This document shows, one piece after another, positions 31,799 to 43,600 of a stretch of 64,000 nt of DNA. Source of the stretch: Lucinisca nassula. Its lineage: Eukaryota; Mollusca; Bivalvia; Lucinida; Lucinidae. The stretch spans positions 13,466,538 to 13,530,537 of the forward strand of contig OY757017.1 of the NCBI GenBank assembly GCA_963580285.1, written 5' to 3'. The position numbers and the translations under genes are program-made. Within the stretch, counting starts at the first letter, position 1; each line of letters starts with the position of its first letter. The notes beneath the pieces were generated by a model. The model was not told where the DNA came from and made no database searches. It worked only from the letters and a program-made list of their open reading frames with translations.

Positions 31799-33313
31799 TT
31801 AATAGTTCCCTAAATGTTTTACTAGTAACGTCATCAATAGCGTTCACAGGTCGTCCACTACGAAGCTCGTCTCCAATCCCGGCCACGTTCAAAATCAGCA
31901 ATCCATTTTTAGCTCACTAGAGCCGAAGGCTCCGGGGGAGCTTAAAGGATAGGCAGTTGTCCGCCGTCGTCGTCTGCGTTTGCGTCGTCGTCTGGCGTCA
32001 ACACTTTCAAACGACATCTCATCTGAAACCACTGGGCCGATTCAGCCCAAATTTTCATCTGTAGCATCCTTGGACTGGGGGGTTGAAAGTTTGTGTTTTT
32101 AATGAAAATCGGCTCATTAGTTTGGTTGCTATTGCAACATATATTCCCCAAAGAATTACAATGGGAAAACTTAACAAAAATCTTCTTCCCTGAAACCACA
32201 AGGCCCGGAGCTTAGATATTCAATATGTAGCAATGTTAAGTGGTCCCCTATATAAATCATGCCTCTGGGGTCTAAATTGGCCACGCCCCAGAGCTCCTTA
32301 GCTTTCATAGACTTATAATGGGGAAAGAAGCGTCAAAATCTTCTTCTCCGAAACCATTAAGCCCATAGTTAAGATATTTAGTATGTAGCAACGTGATATG
32401 GTCACCTACATAAATCCTGCCAATCTCATAAGCTCCCGTAGACTTACAATGGGAAAAAGTTAGAAAACCTTCTCCTCTGAAACCACAAGGCCCAGGGCTT
32501 AGATGTTCAGAATGTAGCAACGTCCAGGTGTCCCTTACATAAATCCTGCCAATCATGCCCGTGGGGTATAAACTGACCACGACCCGGGGCTCCTTAGCTT
32601 CCATAGACATATAATGGTGAACAAAGCTTCAAAAATCTTCTTCTCCGAGACCATACAGGCCATAGCAAAGATATTTAGTATGTAGCAACGTACATAATTC
32701 CTGCCAATCCTGTCAGAATTGGTCACACTCTGAGGTCATAAGCTCCAATAGACTTAAAATGGTGAAAAGTTAGAAAACCTTCTCTGAAACCACAAGGCCC
32801 AGAGTTTAGATATTCAGTATGTAGCAACGTCGAGTAGTCCCGTACATAAATCATGCCTATCATGTCCCTTGGGTCCAAATTGGCCACATCCCGGGGCTCA
32901 TAATCTCCCATAGACTTACAAAGGTTGTATGCTCTATGAGGCTAAGAGATTTTGGAAATATTCACCATATTTGCCTTTACAGGTTTTGTGATTTTATGAA
33001 ATTCGGCTCTTTAGTTTGGTTGCTATGGCAACTTAGATTTTCCTTGGACTTATAATGGGGAAAATTAAAAAAAGTCATTTGCTGCCAAGTCATTGCAGAT
33101 ATTTTGACAAATTTTTTATAGAAATGTTCCTTCAGTAAACGTCTCTCAGCCATATGCTTTTATGCCAACATAGGGGTCCCCCAGGTTGTGCCGGGGCCAT
33201 GCCAATCCCCATCCACTTCATAAATGGCCATACAATATGTTCTATAAAGGGTTATCCTTTGGAAGCAAGGAATACACCACAGAACTAGAAAATATACAGT
33301 GTACATTTGTTCT

Positions 33314-33359
33314 GGGCCAGACTTGCTAGTTTCGGCCAATTAGGCCTCATCAGTGACCC
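33314..33359 (-). ncRNA. Minimal type I hammerhead ribozyme
   Basis: Minus strand, 5' to 3': stem I strand GGGTCA, core CTGATGA, stem II GGCC-TAATT-GGCC (first G and last C are the conserved pair), core GAAA, a 2-bp stem III (A-U, C-G) closed by TAGCAA, cleavage triplet GTC, then stem I strand TGGCCC, which pairs with GGGTCA (one G-U). All invariant hammerhead bases are present. Very short stem III is the form described in Penelope-like retroelements, where the ribozyme lies in the terminal repeats. Predicted to self-cleave after the GTC; loop interactions were not assessed. Confidence 0.8.
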
Positions 33360-33573
33360 TCAAGTATTTTCAAAATTCCAGAATGGAATCAATAATCCCA
33401 AATGACAAGAAAATATAAACTACACTATGATGTAGGGCAGGGAGACGTTTTACGGCCGCCACACATTCCATGACACCAGCTGTAGTGTCGTTAAATATCT
33501 TCTATAAAAGAGTTATCCTTTGGAAGCAAGGAATACACCACAGAACTAGAAAATATAAGTGTACATTTGTTCT

Positions 33574-33619
33574 GGGTCAGACTAGCTAGTTTTGGCCAAT
33601 TAGGCCTCATCATTGACCC
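33574..33619 (-). ncRNA. Decayed hammerhead copy
   Basis: Same position in the second unit. Stem I (GGGTCA/TGACCC) and stem II are kept, but CTGATGA reads ATGATGA and GAAA reads AAAA, so two invariant bases (C3, G12) are changed and it should be inactive. Confidence 0.7.
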
Positions 33620-35184
33620 TCAAGTATTTTCAAAATTACAGCATGGAATCAATGATCCCAAAGGACAAGAAAATATAAACTACACTATGAAAATGTAAAC
33701 TACACTCAGAAACTATTCAGATCCCCACCCCAAACCATATATATTCTTGTTCTTTATGATAAGACGCATTCAGTGACACCAACCTTGGGTCTCCCGGGAT
33801 GCGCCGGGGTCATGCCCCACCCCCTCTATTCCATGAAAGGCCCAGTATCTTGGAAACCTTACATATCCCCACCCCTAAACCATATATATTTTTGTTCCTC
33901 ATGAAAAGATACATTCATTGGCACAAACTTGGGGGGTCTCCAAGGGTGCGCCGGGGCCTTGCCCCACCTCTCCACTTCAAAAAAGGCAATATATCTCAGA
34001 AACCATTCAGATCCCCATCCCTGAACCATATATATTCTTGTTCTTTATGATAAGATGCATTCAGTGACACCAACCTGGGGGTCCCCCGTGATGCACCAGC
34101 GTCATGCCCCATCCCCTCCATTTCATAAAAGGCCCAATATCTTGGAAATCTTACAGATCCCCACCACTAAACCATATGCATTCTTGTTTATGAAATTCCG
34201 TTCCTTAGTTTGATTGCTATGGCAATTTTGACTTTCCATCGACTTATAATGAGGCGAATTGAAAATTTGCATTTGCTGCCAAGATATGTCGGCAAAACTT
34301 TCATAGAAATATTCTTTAAGCAATCTTCTATCTGCCTTATGATTTACGGCCTACTGCTCATTTTTATTAGTTTCCAAACATAAATAAAAACAAAAATACT
34401 TGAAACATTATCTCCTCATAAACCATATGCTCTGAGGCTGAGAATTTATGCACATATTCATTTGCCTTTACAGGTTTTGTGTTTTTAATGAAATTTGGCT
34501 CTTACGTTTAGTAACTATGGCAAGTTAAGCGTTTTCATAGACCTATAATATTGAAAAATGGAAAAATAATATTCACGCCTTTTAAAATATTTTGTCAACC
34601 TTTTATAGAAGTATTCCTTAAACAATGGTCTATCTGCCATATCATTTGAGGCCTACTGGTTGCGCATGCCACAGACGGGCAATTGCCATTTGTTGTCTGT
34701 TGTCTTGCAACAGCACATTCAAGCGACATCAGTCCTCTGAAGCCATTATGCTGATAGGGTCGAAATTTCATCGGCTTCCATGGTTTATAAAAATACATAG
34801 CTGCCAGCGGGCAGTGCCCCTGAGCTCTGGAGAGCATAGTGGCCCATGGGCCTCTTGTTTAACCGTAAGTCTTTCCGTAAACTTCACACAATTCCTCATA
34901 AGTACTCTGTTTCGTCTTATTATTATTATTATATTTTGTTTTTCAAAACCAGTAATAAAATCAATGCTCTGTACCATAGGGGCTTGAATAATGAAAACGA
35001 CGAACAAAAAGTATGGTACTATATCAGAGACAAGGGGGAAAACTTCGGCTTTTTGGGGGGTTACCTCATTATACCCAGTGTTGCTTTTTTTTTGCAAATG
35101 CAGTTTTCACCGGCTTATTACGAGTTATACAAGTTAAATATGTCCATTTTGCAACAATAAACCGCCTCTGTCTGTCACTTGCAG

Positions 35185-35309
35185 GAAACATGTTTTTCTC
35201 GCATGGTATAGAGCAGCAACTCGGAATTCGGCATAGGCGTGTGCCAGAAATGTTCACGTTCTCATCAAGCGAACTAGTGTTACGGAGGGAACTTTTTCAA
35301 CTCATTTAA
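35185..35309 (+). CDS. Candidate terminal exon of the 29941 gene
   Basis: Acceptor CCTCTGTCTGTCACTTGCAG, then 125 nt open to TAA at 35307-35309. The start accepts the phase-1 junction from 30244 (G plus GA gives Gly), continuing NMFFSHGIEQQLGIRHRRVP. It would make a ~140-residue secreted coiled-coil protein. The 4.9-kb intron would hold the repeats listed between. No poly(A) signal is evident nearby and the product matches no family known to me, so it could be a cryptic site. Confidence 0.3.
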
Positions 35310-35572
35310 CTTAAACTCTCTAGGCCAAATTGAATCGATAAAGGTGTATCAAATTCTCTAAATTTGGTTTTGTTTTATTTTTGCTTCAATTTCTGTCAAA
35401 GATCAAGAATACAATCGCTGGGGTTTAGGGGAAAATGGAAGAAAGGTAGAGATAGTGCTCATTTGTCACAAATGACCACTGGCCACTTCGAACTGTTTAA
35501 AATTAAACAGTGGCGGTCGTTCCGGTAGTTATTTCATCCATTAATTATCCCGGGATCAACAGAAAAAGCAAG

Positions 35573-35673
35573 CTTCGAGCCCCGATGAGCGGCTTGAAGA
35601 AATAGATGGGCTGCATGATGCTTCCACGCAGAGCTGAAACCGAACGCACACGTGTACTGGTAAACCGCTTAGA
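35573..35673 (+). mobile_element. SINE S head fragment S8
   Basis: CGAGCCCCGATGAGCGGCTT to CTGGTAAACCGCTTAGAGG, cut off where PLE copy R3 begins. Confidence 0.75.
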
Positions 35674-35682
35674 GGTGCGAAA

Positions 35683-37597
35683 TAGAAGTGGAGGCAATGA
35701 TCAGGAATCCATACAATTAACCCACAGCACCCATCAGAGACACCAAAGGGAAAGAAATACAAACATGAAATAACAGACCCTAATTGAAACATCAATAGCG
35801 AAAAGCCAAAAGGACAGTTACTTTCCCACAAAATGGCCAATAGGCTATCCAAAATAAAATAATATAAGCCACACAAACACCCAAAGACAAACCATAACAA
35901 AAATAAACCGCGACAGAAGAACGGCCTTGCAACGGTCAGCGGAAACAAATTCCACTGGGTGGCTTAAATCCTCGCCCTTACTTCCGCCGCGATTAAGAAA
36001 AATAATTTGTTCAGTCCGCATGATGGCCTCCTTACTCATCAGTGCAACATCTCCGTGAACACAAAAATCAAACAACCACAGAGATAAAACAACGGTGAGG
36101 ACTCGACAGCAAGAAAACACTGAAATGCTAATGCAAAAGAAAACCAACAGTTAGACTCCGATGGGCCCGACCAGAGAGAGAGCATCAGGTACCAACCAAC
36201 ATAAGCCTTTACCCTGGAACCGTCATAGAATCTGAGGCCTGACCCAGCGGCGTGCAATTAAAGAGGGAAGCAAAGTTGTCAACCGTGCTTGTGTTAACAA
36301 CCATGCGTGCAGTCTGTTGTATAACATTTATGTTGTACCCTATCTTTTTATATCGAAGAATGATTTTACGAAATTGGGTGCTGAAGTCATTGGGGTTATA
36401 TATTTTTCTGAATTTATATACTAAGTCACCATAAAATGCGGGTTCTGATAGACCTTGTTGCAGAAGAGATTTAAGTCCATTATTGAATTTTTAAATTAAA
36501 TCAGAATGACGTCTATAAAATTTTGCAAAGTCTTTTTGTAGTTTATGGTACCGATATGGTACCGATAAGCCTGATTAAGAAGTATAGCAGTTAATAGTGT
36601 ATTGATATCAGTTACATGACTACACACTCTGGCAAATCGAATTAATTGAGAAATATAAACGCCAAAGGATGGCGCACGAGGAACATCACCCATCCAAAAA
36701 AGGAAAATTTACAATCTCAAAATCAAAATCATCGCGTTTTGTCATAAATTTTGCAAGAAACAAACCCTTCCACAATAGAAAGATGTAGATCCAAACACGG
36801 AGCCTCGGTATCAGAAGAATTTGCATTATTTAACTGAAGTTCAAGTGGGGGAGGGGGTTAATCTTACTGATCAAACCATCGTAATAGGTATTGTCAATAT
36901 TTAATAAATCATCCAGACATCTAGACGTCGAGCTAAAAGCTTCAATGATTTCAGCAGAAAGGGACAACATGAGTCTCTCTCATAGCAAATCAAAAACAGA
37001 TCAGCCACAAGGGGTGCGCAATTGTGACCCATCGGAATACCCATAACTTGTCTAAATAAGTTAGTACCAAATCTTTTGTAAATATTGTCAAGTAGAAAGG
37101 TGAGAGCTTCACACACTTTCTGACGTGATCATAAAGTATATTTTTTATGCTCTTCGAGAAGTGACAAAAAAAAATTCTTCCATTACATGCAAGACAGAGA
37201 GAGTCTTCCTTATGAAATGTCCATTCAATTAATTTATTAAGTTTTCTTTTATAAGATTATGAGGAACTGTAGTGTAAATGGTGGAAAATCATACTTAGTA
37301 GACAGACTTGAAGCACGAAAATGTCTGGAAAACTTCATTAGAATGTTTTATAGACCAAAACGAATTTTTCGACTTTGTCGCAATATTCTACCACATGTTT
37401 TTGATAGCAGTAAAACGTGAATTAAATAATTTGGAGAGTTCAGTGGTGGAACAAGAGCCTAAATTTGCAATAAAGCGTGCTTTGTATGGTCTTTTATGAA
37501 GTTTAGATAACAAAATAACATAAGAAGCTTGTCTAAGCCTATTTCGCAAACTTGGTGGTTGAATGACAAATGCGGTCATCAACCTCTCTACAGCCAA
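35683..37597 (-). pseudogene. PLE copy R3, RT domain and 3' UTR
   Basis: The 3' UTR occupies 35683-36200. Minus-strand pieces above it give the ORF end (36215-36480), APSFGVYISQLIRFARVCSH (36600-36690), a palm motif CLDDLLNID near 36910, MGIPMGHNCAPLVADLFLIC (36990-37060), and an N-terminal block ASYVILLSKLHKRPYKARFI (37470-37530). Frameshifts and stops split it. The order (PxxK, finger, GIPMG, LDD) is that of a Penelope-type reverse transcriptase. At 37597 it meets another copy in opposite orientation. Confidence 0.75.
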
Positions 37598-38036
37598 GGC
37601 TGTCGAGTCCTCACCGTAGTTTCATCTCTGTTAATGCTTGATTTTTTTGTGTTCACGGAGATGTTGCACTGATGAGTTAGGAGGCCTTCATGCGGACTAA
37701 ATAAAGTATTTGTCTAAATCGCGACTGAAGTAATGGTGAGGATTGTGGCCACGTAAAATCGATTTAAGCCATCCCCTCCACCGAACCACACAGTTGAATT
37801 CGTTTCACTGACCGTTCCAAGGCGGTTCTTCTCTCGCGGTTTATTTTTTGTCATGGTTTGTCGCTGAGTGTTTGTATCGCTTGTATTAGTTTTGTTTTGG
37901 ATAGCCAATTGGCAATTTCGTGGGAAACTAACTGTCCTTTTGGCTTTCCGCTACTGATGTTTCCATTAGGGTCAGGTTGATTCATGTCATGCTGTGGATT
38001 AATTGCATCCATTCCTGATCATTGCATTCACTTCTG
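37598..38036 (+). mobile_element. PLE 3' UTR, inverted partner of R3
   Basis: GTCGAGTCCTCACCGTAG ... GGAGGCCTTCATGCGGACTA ... TGATCATTGCATTCACTTC, the same 3' UTR as R1 and R3 but on the plus strand, so the two 3' ends face outward. Confidence 0.75.
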
Positions 38037-38236
38037 TTTAGGTTTATGAGGTAAAAGGTTTGTATTTTGAGAGTAGACAGAAATGCATTTGTTCACTAGT
38101 TTCAGAATGCTAAGTTTCTGTTTTACCTGCTTTGCATATAAGACGCATATGGACCTTGGCAATCGTAACATTCAAAATTTTAAATAATTTAGCCCCTCCA
38201 GTTTTTCAGTGATCTTTTAGTTAAAAGGAAAGATGT

Positions 38237-38600
38237 TTTATCATATGATGTCGAGTATGAGAGTATAATAACGCCATGTAATAAATTCGGTAATCTACTA
38301 GTCGATTAAATATGCAAATTAATTAGATACACCCCGTAAAGTTACATGTACGACGTCCTTAACGATGTCGCGTTTACTAATGGCGGAAAAGTGACATTTT
38401 TATAAAACAAACGTGAATAAACTGCAGTTTAAATGTCATATGATAAAAAGAATCTAGCATTCGTGCTGATTTGTCATTGCATTTATTGAACTCGTTGAGG
38501 CAAAGTGACAAAAAGCTCCATAAGCCTCGCATTTTATCCCTTTTCCTTAACTCGTTTAATAAATTCAATAATACATGAACACTCTTGTAAGATCCTCTAT
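38237..38600. mobile_element. Element E, copy E1
   Basis: TTTATCATATGATG ... TGTCATATGATAAA forms a ~215-bp TIR unit; it continues into a hairpin (38460-38597) whose left arm is diverged. Copies E2 and E3 have a near-perfect hairpin. Confidence 0.65.
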
Positions 38601-38649
38601 ATTATTTTACATATTCTAATATGTTACAGAACCCACAGAACCCCATCTG

Positions 38650-39645
38650 GCAGGTAAAATCTCCTGGACGCGGTAAAATTACTTTTCGCTATGCTGCTCC
38701 AGTACTGTGAAACTCCTTACCTGATTCTTTGAGAACTTCAACTGATTTTAATAAACTCCCAGTGGCATGGTAAAAATTGTAAATGCTGTGCCTGTGATAT
38801 AAAATTTTAAGTCCCTAGGCTCTCACAGTCTGGTCTGCATACGCGAATCAATATTCTGTGTTTTTGTTCTTACCCTTTGTGTAACAGCATGCAATGTATG
38901 TGTCATGTTTGAACTCCGGCGAGTGTGGACTGTCCGTAAAGCTGGGGTTCAACATGATTGTATCCGTACCTTGGCAAGAGTTTATTCTGTTAATTAACTG
39001 TAACTGTTTTTTTCTCCTTATTCTAAGTCTAAGCTATGCATGTGATCTTATTATATGGGCCACGTCAAGCGATTTTGGTACTTATCGCCTATGCGAGTAG
39101 CGAAGGTTCAGGCGAGCCTGCGCATCCGCACAGTCTCGCCAGAACCTTCGCTGCTCGCTCATACAAGCAGTGAATCAAGAGGAACCTTCAGACAGAAAGC
39201 CATATCCCTGGCCCCTTTGAATGGCTGGGCATGCACAGTTAAAATTTGTCATGAGGGAATGCTCGAAGACACAAATTCGCTTGGCGGGGCTCATATGTGT
39301 CTTTGATTGCCTAATGCTTTTTTTATATTTATCTAGCATGGTACTTTGTCTGTGTGCTAATGTTAATACTGGTTCCCGTTTGTATGTTTTAATGCATATT
39401 TGTTTAATTTGAATTCAGTTTAATTTTGCTGAATTGTTCTAAAGGGTACCTATTTTCCCCCAGAAGAACTTTGCCCTAATTAATTATCTTTGTATTTCTT
39501 ACAAATTCTTTTATCAAACAGCTGATTTACACTATGTTATCCATATTTTATTGTTGAAGCATGCAGACGGTTCATAAGCTCATGCAGAGCTTATGTTGTA
39601 TTGTTTGTAACTTACCGACTTTAAATAAATCTTATCTTACATCAA
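38650..39645 (+). mobile_element. LINE 3' end with MITE F inserted
   Basis: 38672-38783 reads GKITFRYAAPVL*NSLPDSLRTSTDF, the usual ORF2 C-terminus of CR1/jockey-group LINEs (one W codon turned to TGA). A long 3' UTR follows, interrupted by MITE F (39057-39292), and ends ACTTTAAATAAATCTTATCT, resembling a short repeat tail. Confidence 0.6.
39057..39292. mobile_element. MITE F, copy F1
   Basis: 236 bp with TIRs GGGCCACGTCAAGCGATTTT and the complement of AAATTCGCTTGGCGGGGCTC, flanked by ATAT (39053-39056, 39293-39296). Contains an inner AACCTTCGCTGCTCGC palindrome. Confidence 0.85.
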
Positions 39646-39649
39646 CGCA

Positions 39650-40090
39650 ACATTGTAAATAGTTAAAGTACGACAATAACGTAGAGAGTGGGAGATGTCT
39701 TCTTAAGTGACAAGAGAGTGGAAATTGCAACCTCCTGTTCATCTGGCCACACCTATTATCAAAGATACTTGTAACTCTTTAGAGAATTGGGCACCTTTCA
39801 CACCGACTTTCAGGATGTCACGAGAAACATATTTGTCTTGGTTTTCAGAGTGTGAAAGTATCTCCTTTCTGATCGACTGTTAATGACACCATTTGATGAA
39901 AATGTATTACAAAGTTCATATTTTGTTAATTCTTATTCAAATAAACACTTATTTGGTATTTTTCTTTTGTAAAAATGGTGTAATCGTTATAAGAGTGTTA
40001 ATGAAAACACTGTGCTGCTTCATCTGAGAGATTTTCATTTCCAGAGTGTTGACAAATGGATCCTTGAACTGAAGTAAATCCTCCATACTA
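39650..40090. other. No gene seen
   Basis: Low-copy AT-rich stretch between a LINE tail and a PLE UTR fragment; no feature recognised. Confidence 0.4.
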
Positions 40091-40096
40091 CATAAA

Positions 40097-40325
40097 GTAG
40101 AAGTAAAACAAAGATCAGGAATCGATACAATTAACTTACTCCACCCATCAAAGACACCAAAGGGAAAGAAACATAAACATGAAGCGACCAGACCATAATG
40201 GAAACCTAAACAAAGGAAGGCCATAAGGACAGTTACTTTCCCACAAAATGGCCAAATGGTCATCCAAAATAAAAAGACACAAGTGATACACACAGTAAGT
40301 AACAAACAACAACATAAATAAACTT
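40097..40325 (-). mobile_element. PLE 3' UTR fragment R5
   Basis: GTAGAAGTAAAACAAAGATC through AACATAAATAAA, identical in layout to the 3' end of R1 (15927 on), truncated after ~230 bp. Confidence 0.75.
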
Positions 40326-40637
40326 GCACAAATTTACTTTTGCAGGCAAAACACTATAATTTTGTCCGTACTCTGCGATAAAAGCTATGTCAAAGTATAT
40401 GTCAAAATAGTGCTTAAATTATCTGTTTAACACAGATAAACTTTCCGAAGCGAAAGTTCCTTTCAGGATGTCGACTGCCTTGGGTTTCTGTGTGACGTCA
40501 TCGTAACGTAGGTTCCCCCATTGTAGTTGTAAAACGTGTGTGATCAGCGCATTCTGTTAACAAGTCCGTGTAATGAGCATCACTCTTAACCCCACCTTAT
40601 ATAGAGAAAACTGGTGTTTACAAGAGTGTACATTTTT

Positions 40638-43600
40638 ATGCCCCCAACTTCGAAGAAGTTGTGGGGGCATATTGGTTTTGCCCTGTTCGTCCGTCCTTGC
40701 GTCCCTCCGTCCTTCCGTCCGTCCTCCTGCTTTTTACTGCATAGCATAACTTAGAACCATGGGTGCTAGGTTTTTGAAATTTCATATATGGATTCCTTAT
40801 GTAAAAATAACTGACCCTTGTTTTTTTCTCGTCAGGATTATGCCCCTTCTTGAGTTATGCCCCTTTTCAAAAAATACTTTGAAATCTTGTAAGCAAGGTA
40901 TCTCAAAAACTGTTTTAGCCTTTGCCCTGAAACTTTACAGACTGGTTTGGGATGATGAGTAGATGAACTGATTAGCTTTTGAAAAAAAATCCGATTTTTT
41001 TCTTTGAGTTATGGCCCTTTGAAATTTTTTGCGTTTTAAGGTTGTAAGCAGGATAACTAAAAACTGTTTGAGCTATTGCCCTGAAACTTTACAGGCTGGT
41101 TCAGGATGATGAGTAGATGAACTGATTAACTTTTGAAAAAAAATCCGAAGGATTATGCCCCTGTCTTGAGTTATGCCCCTTTGCAAAAAGTCCGAAATTT
41201 TTTTCTTCAGTTAAGGCCCTTTGAAATTTTTGTGTTTTAAGCTTGTAAGCAAGATAAATCAAAAACTATTTGAGCTGTTGCCCTGAAACTTTACAGAATT
41301 GTTTTGGGTGATGAGAAGATGAACTGATTAAATTTCGACAAAAATCCATTTTTTTCTCGAGTTATGGCCCTTTTAAATTTTGCGCGTTTTAAGCTTGCAA
41401 GCAAGATATCTCAAAAAACTGTTTGAGCTATTGCCCTGAAACTTTACAGGCTGGTTCAGGATGATGAGTAGATGAACTGATTAACTTTTGAAAAAAATCC
41501 GATTTGTTTTTGTTTTGTTTTTTGAAATTTTGCATGTGTTAAGCTTGTAAGCAAGATATCTTGTAAACTGTTTGAGCTATTGCCCCAAAACTTTACAAAC
41601 TGGTTGGGGATGATAATTAGTTTAAACGGATCAACTTTTGAAAAAATACAATTTTTTATGCCCCCGCATCATATGATGCCGGGGGCATATAGTTTTTGGG
41701 TTTTCCGTACGTGCGTATGTGCGTACGTGCGTACATGTGTACGTCCGTCTGTACGTGTGTGTGTACGTACGTACGTACGTACGTACGTACGTGATCCTGT
41801 AACCTCAGGTTAAAGTTTTTGTAACAGGTAGAGCCTGAACTTTTAGAACTCATATTTTCCTAACCTTTTGATGGAACTGGTTCATCTTTGGTATGATGAT
41901 AGATATAGGTCCAAAGTTTTATTAAGCAATACCCCCACCCATGCCTGTGACCTCAAGGTCAAGGTCACAGACTTAGAAATTTTCAATGTTAAAGACACAG
42001 GTTAAGGTTTTTGTAACAGGTAGACTTGAACATTTTAGAACTCATATTTTCCAAACCATTTGATGGAATTAGTTCATATTTGGTATGATTATAGATATAG
42101 GTCCAAAGTTTTATTCAGCGATACCCCCACCCATGCCCATGGCCTCAAGGTCAAGGTCATGGACTTAGAAATTTTCCATGTTAAAGACTCCAGTTAAGGT
42201 ATTTGTACCTGGTAGAACCTGAACTTTTTCTGATGGCTTTGGTTCATATGATGATAGATATAGGTACAAAGTTTTATTCAGCAATACCCCCACCCATGCC
42301 TATGACCTCAAGGTCAAGGTCACAGGCTTAGACAATTTTAATGTGAAAGATTTTAAAGAGCTCCAGTTTTCCAAACTATATCATGGATTTGGCTTATGTA
42401 TGCTATGATGATAGATACAGGTCCAAATGTTTATTTGGCAATACCCCCACTCATGCCTATGGCTTCAAGGTCAAGGTCACCCACTTAGAAATTTTTAATT
42501 AGATATTTTAAGAGTTGATATTTTCCAAATTGTGCGATGGATTGAGTTGATATTTGGTATGATGTTAGATACCTGTCCATTTTATTCACCTATACCCCCA
42601 CCCATGCCCATGAGCTCAAGGTCAAGGTCACAGACTTAAAAAAATTTAATTATCCCCTCGCACAACATAGCTCTAGCGTCTATATTTCTTCACTGATTTC
42701 AATATAACTTCACACAAATGTTCCTTATGACAATATCTCAAGCGAGTTTGACTTTCAAGGTCATGACCTCAAGGTCAAGGTCACTGTGGCTATTTTTAGA
42801 AAAACTTTGTCATCGCTCTAGCGCTTACATTTCTTCACCGATTTCAATATAACTTCACACAAATGTTCCTTATGACAATATCTCGAGCCATTTCGACTTT
42901 CAAGGTCAAGGTCACTGTGGCTATTTTTAGAAAAACTTTGTCATAGCTCTAGCGCCTGCATTTCTTCACTGGTTTCAAAATAACTTCACACAAATGTTCC
43001 TTATGACAATACCTCGAATGAGTTTGACTTTCAAGGTCAAGGTCACTGTGGCTATTTTTAGAAAAACTTTGTCATTGCTCTAGCGCTTACATTTTTTCAC
43101 CAATTTCAATATTACTTCACACAAATGTTCCTTATGACAATATCTCTAGCAAGTTCCACTTTCAAGGTCAAGGTCACTGTGGCTATTTTTAGAAAAACTT
43201 TGTCATCGCTCTAGCACTTACATTTCTTCACCGATTTCAATATAACTTCACACAAATGTTCCTTATGACAATATCTCGAGCAATTTCGACTTTCAAGGTC
43301 AAGGTCACTGTGTCCATTTTTAGAAAACTTTTGTCATCGCTCTAGCGACTACATTTCTTCACTGATTTCAATAAAACTTCACACAAATGTTCCTTATGAC
43401 AATACCTCGAGCAAGTTCGACTTTCAAGGTCAAGGTCACTGTGGCTATTTTTAGAAAAACTTTGTCATTGCTCTAGCGCTTACATTTTTTCACCAATTTC
43501 AATATAACTTCTCACAAATGTTCCTGATGACAAGGTCACACACTTAGAAAATTTTGTTGCAACATGGATTTTCGGGGTGAGGCGGGGCCCTTGGCGGGGG

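Larger units (their letters stand above)
33237..33700 (-). repeat. Dimer of PLE terminal-repeat (pLTR) units
   Basis: Two tandem ~260-bp units (TTATCCTTTGGAAGCAAGGA at 33249 and 33509) homologous to the 24681-26161 array, each carrying a hammerhead motif on the minus strand. Confidence 0.65.
31911..34858 (+). mobile_element. Pearl/Helentron-like element H5 (~2.95 kb)
   Basis: Starts after a T run with AGCTCACTAGAGCCGAAGGC and ends GAGCTCTGGAGAGCATAG, the hairpin GGCCCATGGGCC, then TCTTGTTT. Subterminal repeats are inverted (GCTCACYAGAGC/GCTCTGGAGAGC). The inside is non-coding: repeated CTTAGATATTCAGTATGTAG-type blocks (32150-32900), a PLE terminal-repeat dimer (33237-33700) and ~165-bp tandem units (CCATATATATTCTTGTTC; 33700-34200). 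Ends and T-rich target match the Helentron-type layout; no autonomous genes. Confidence 0.7.

Noticed and set aside
41580..41853. Frames rich in Val-Arg-Thr repeats on both strands
   Set aside because: Translation of an ACGT microsatellite inside a Helentron-like element.
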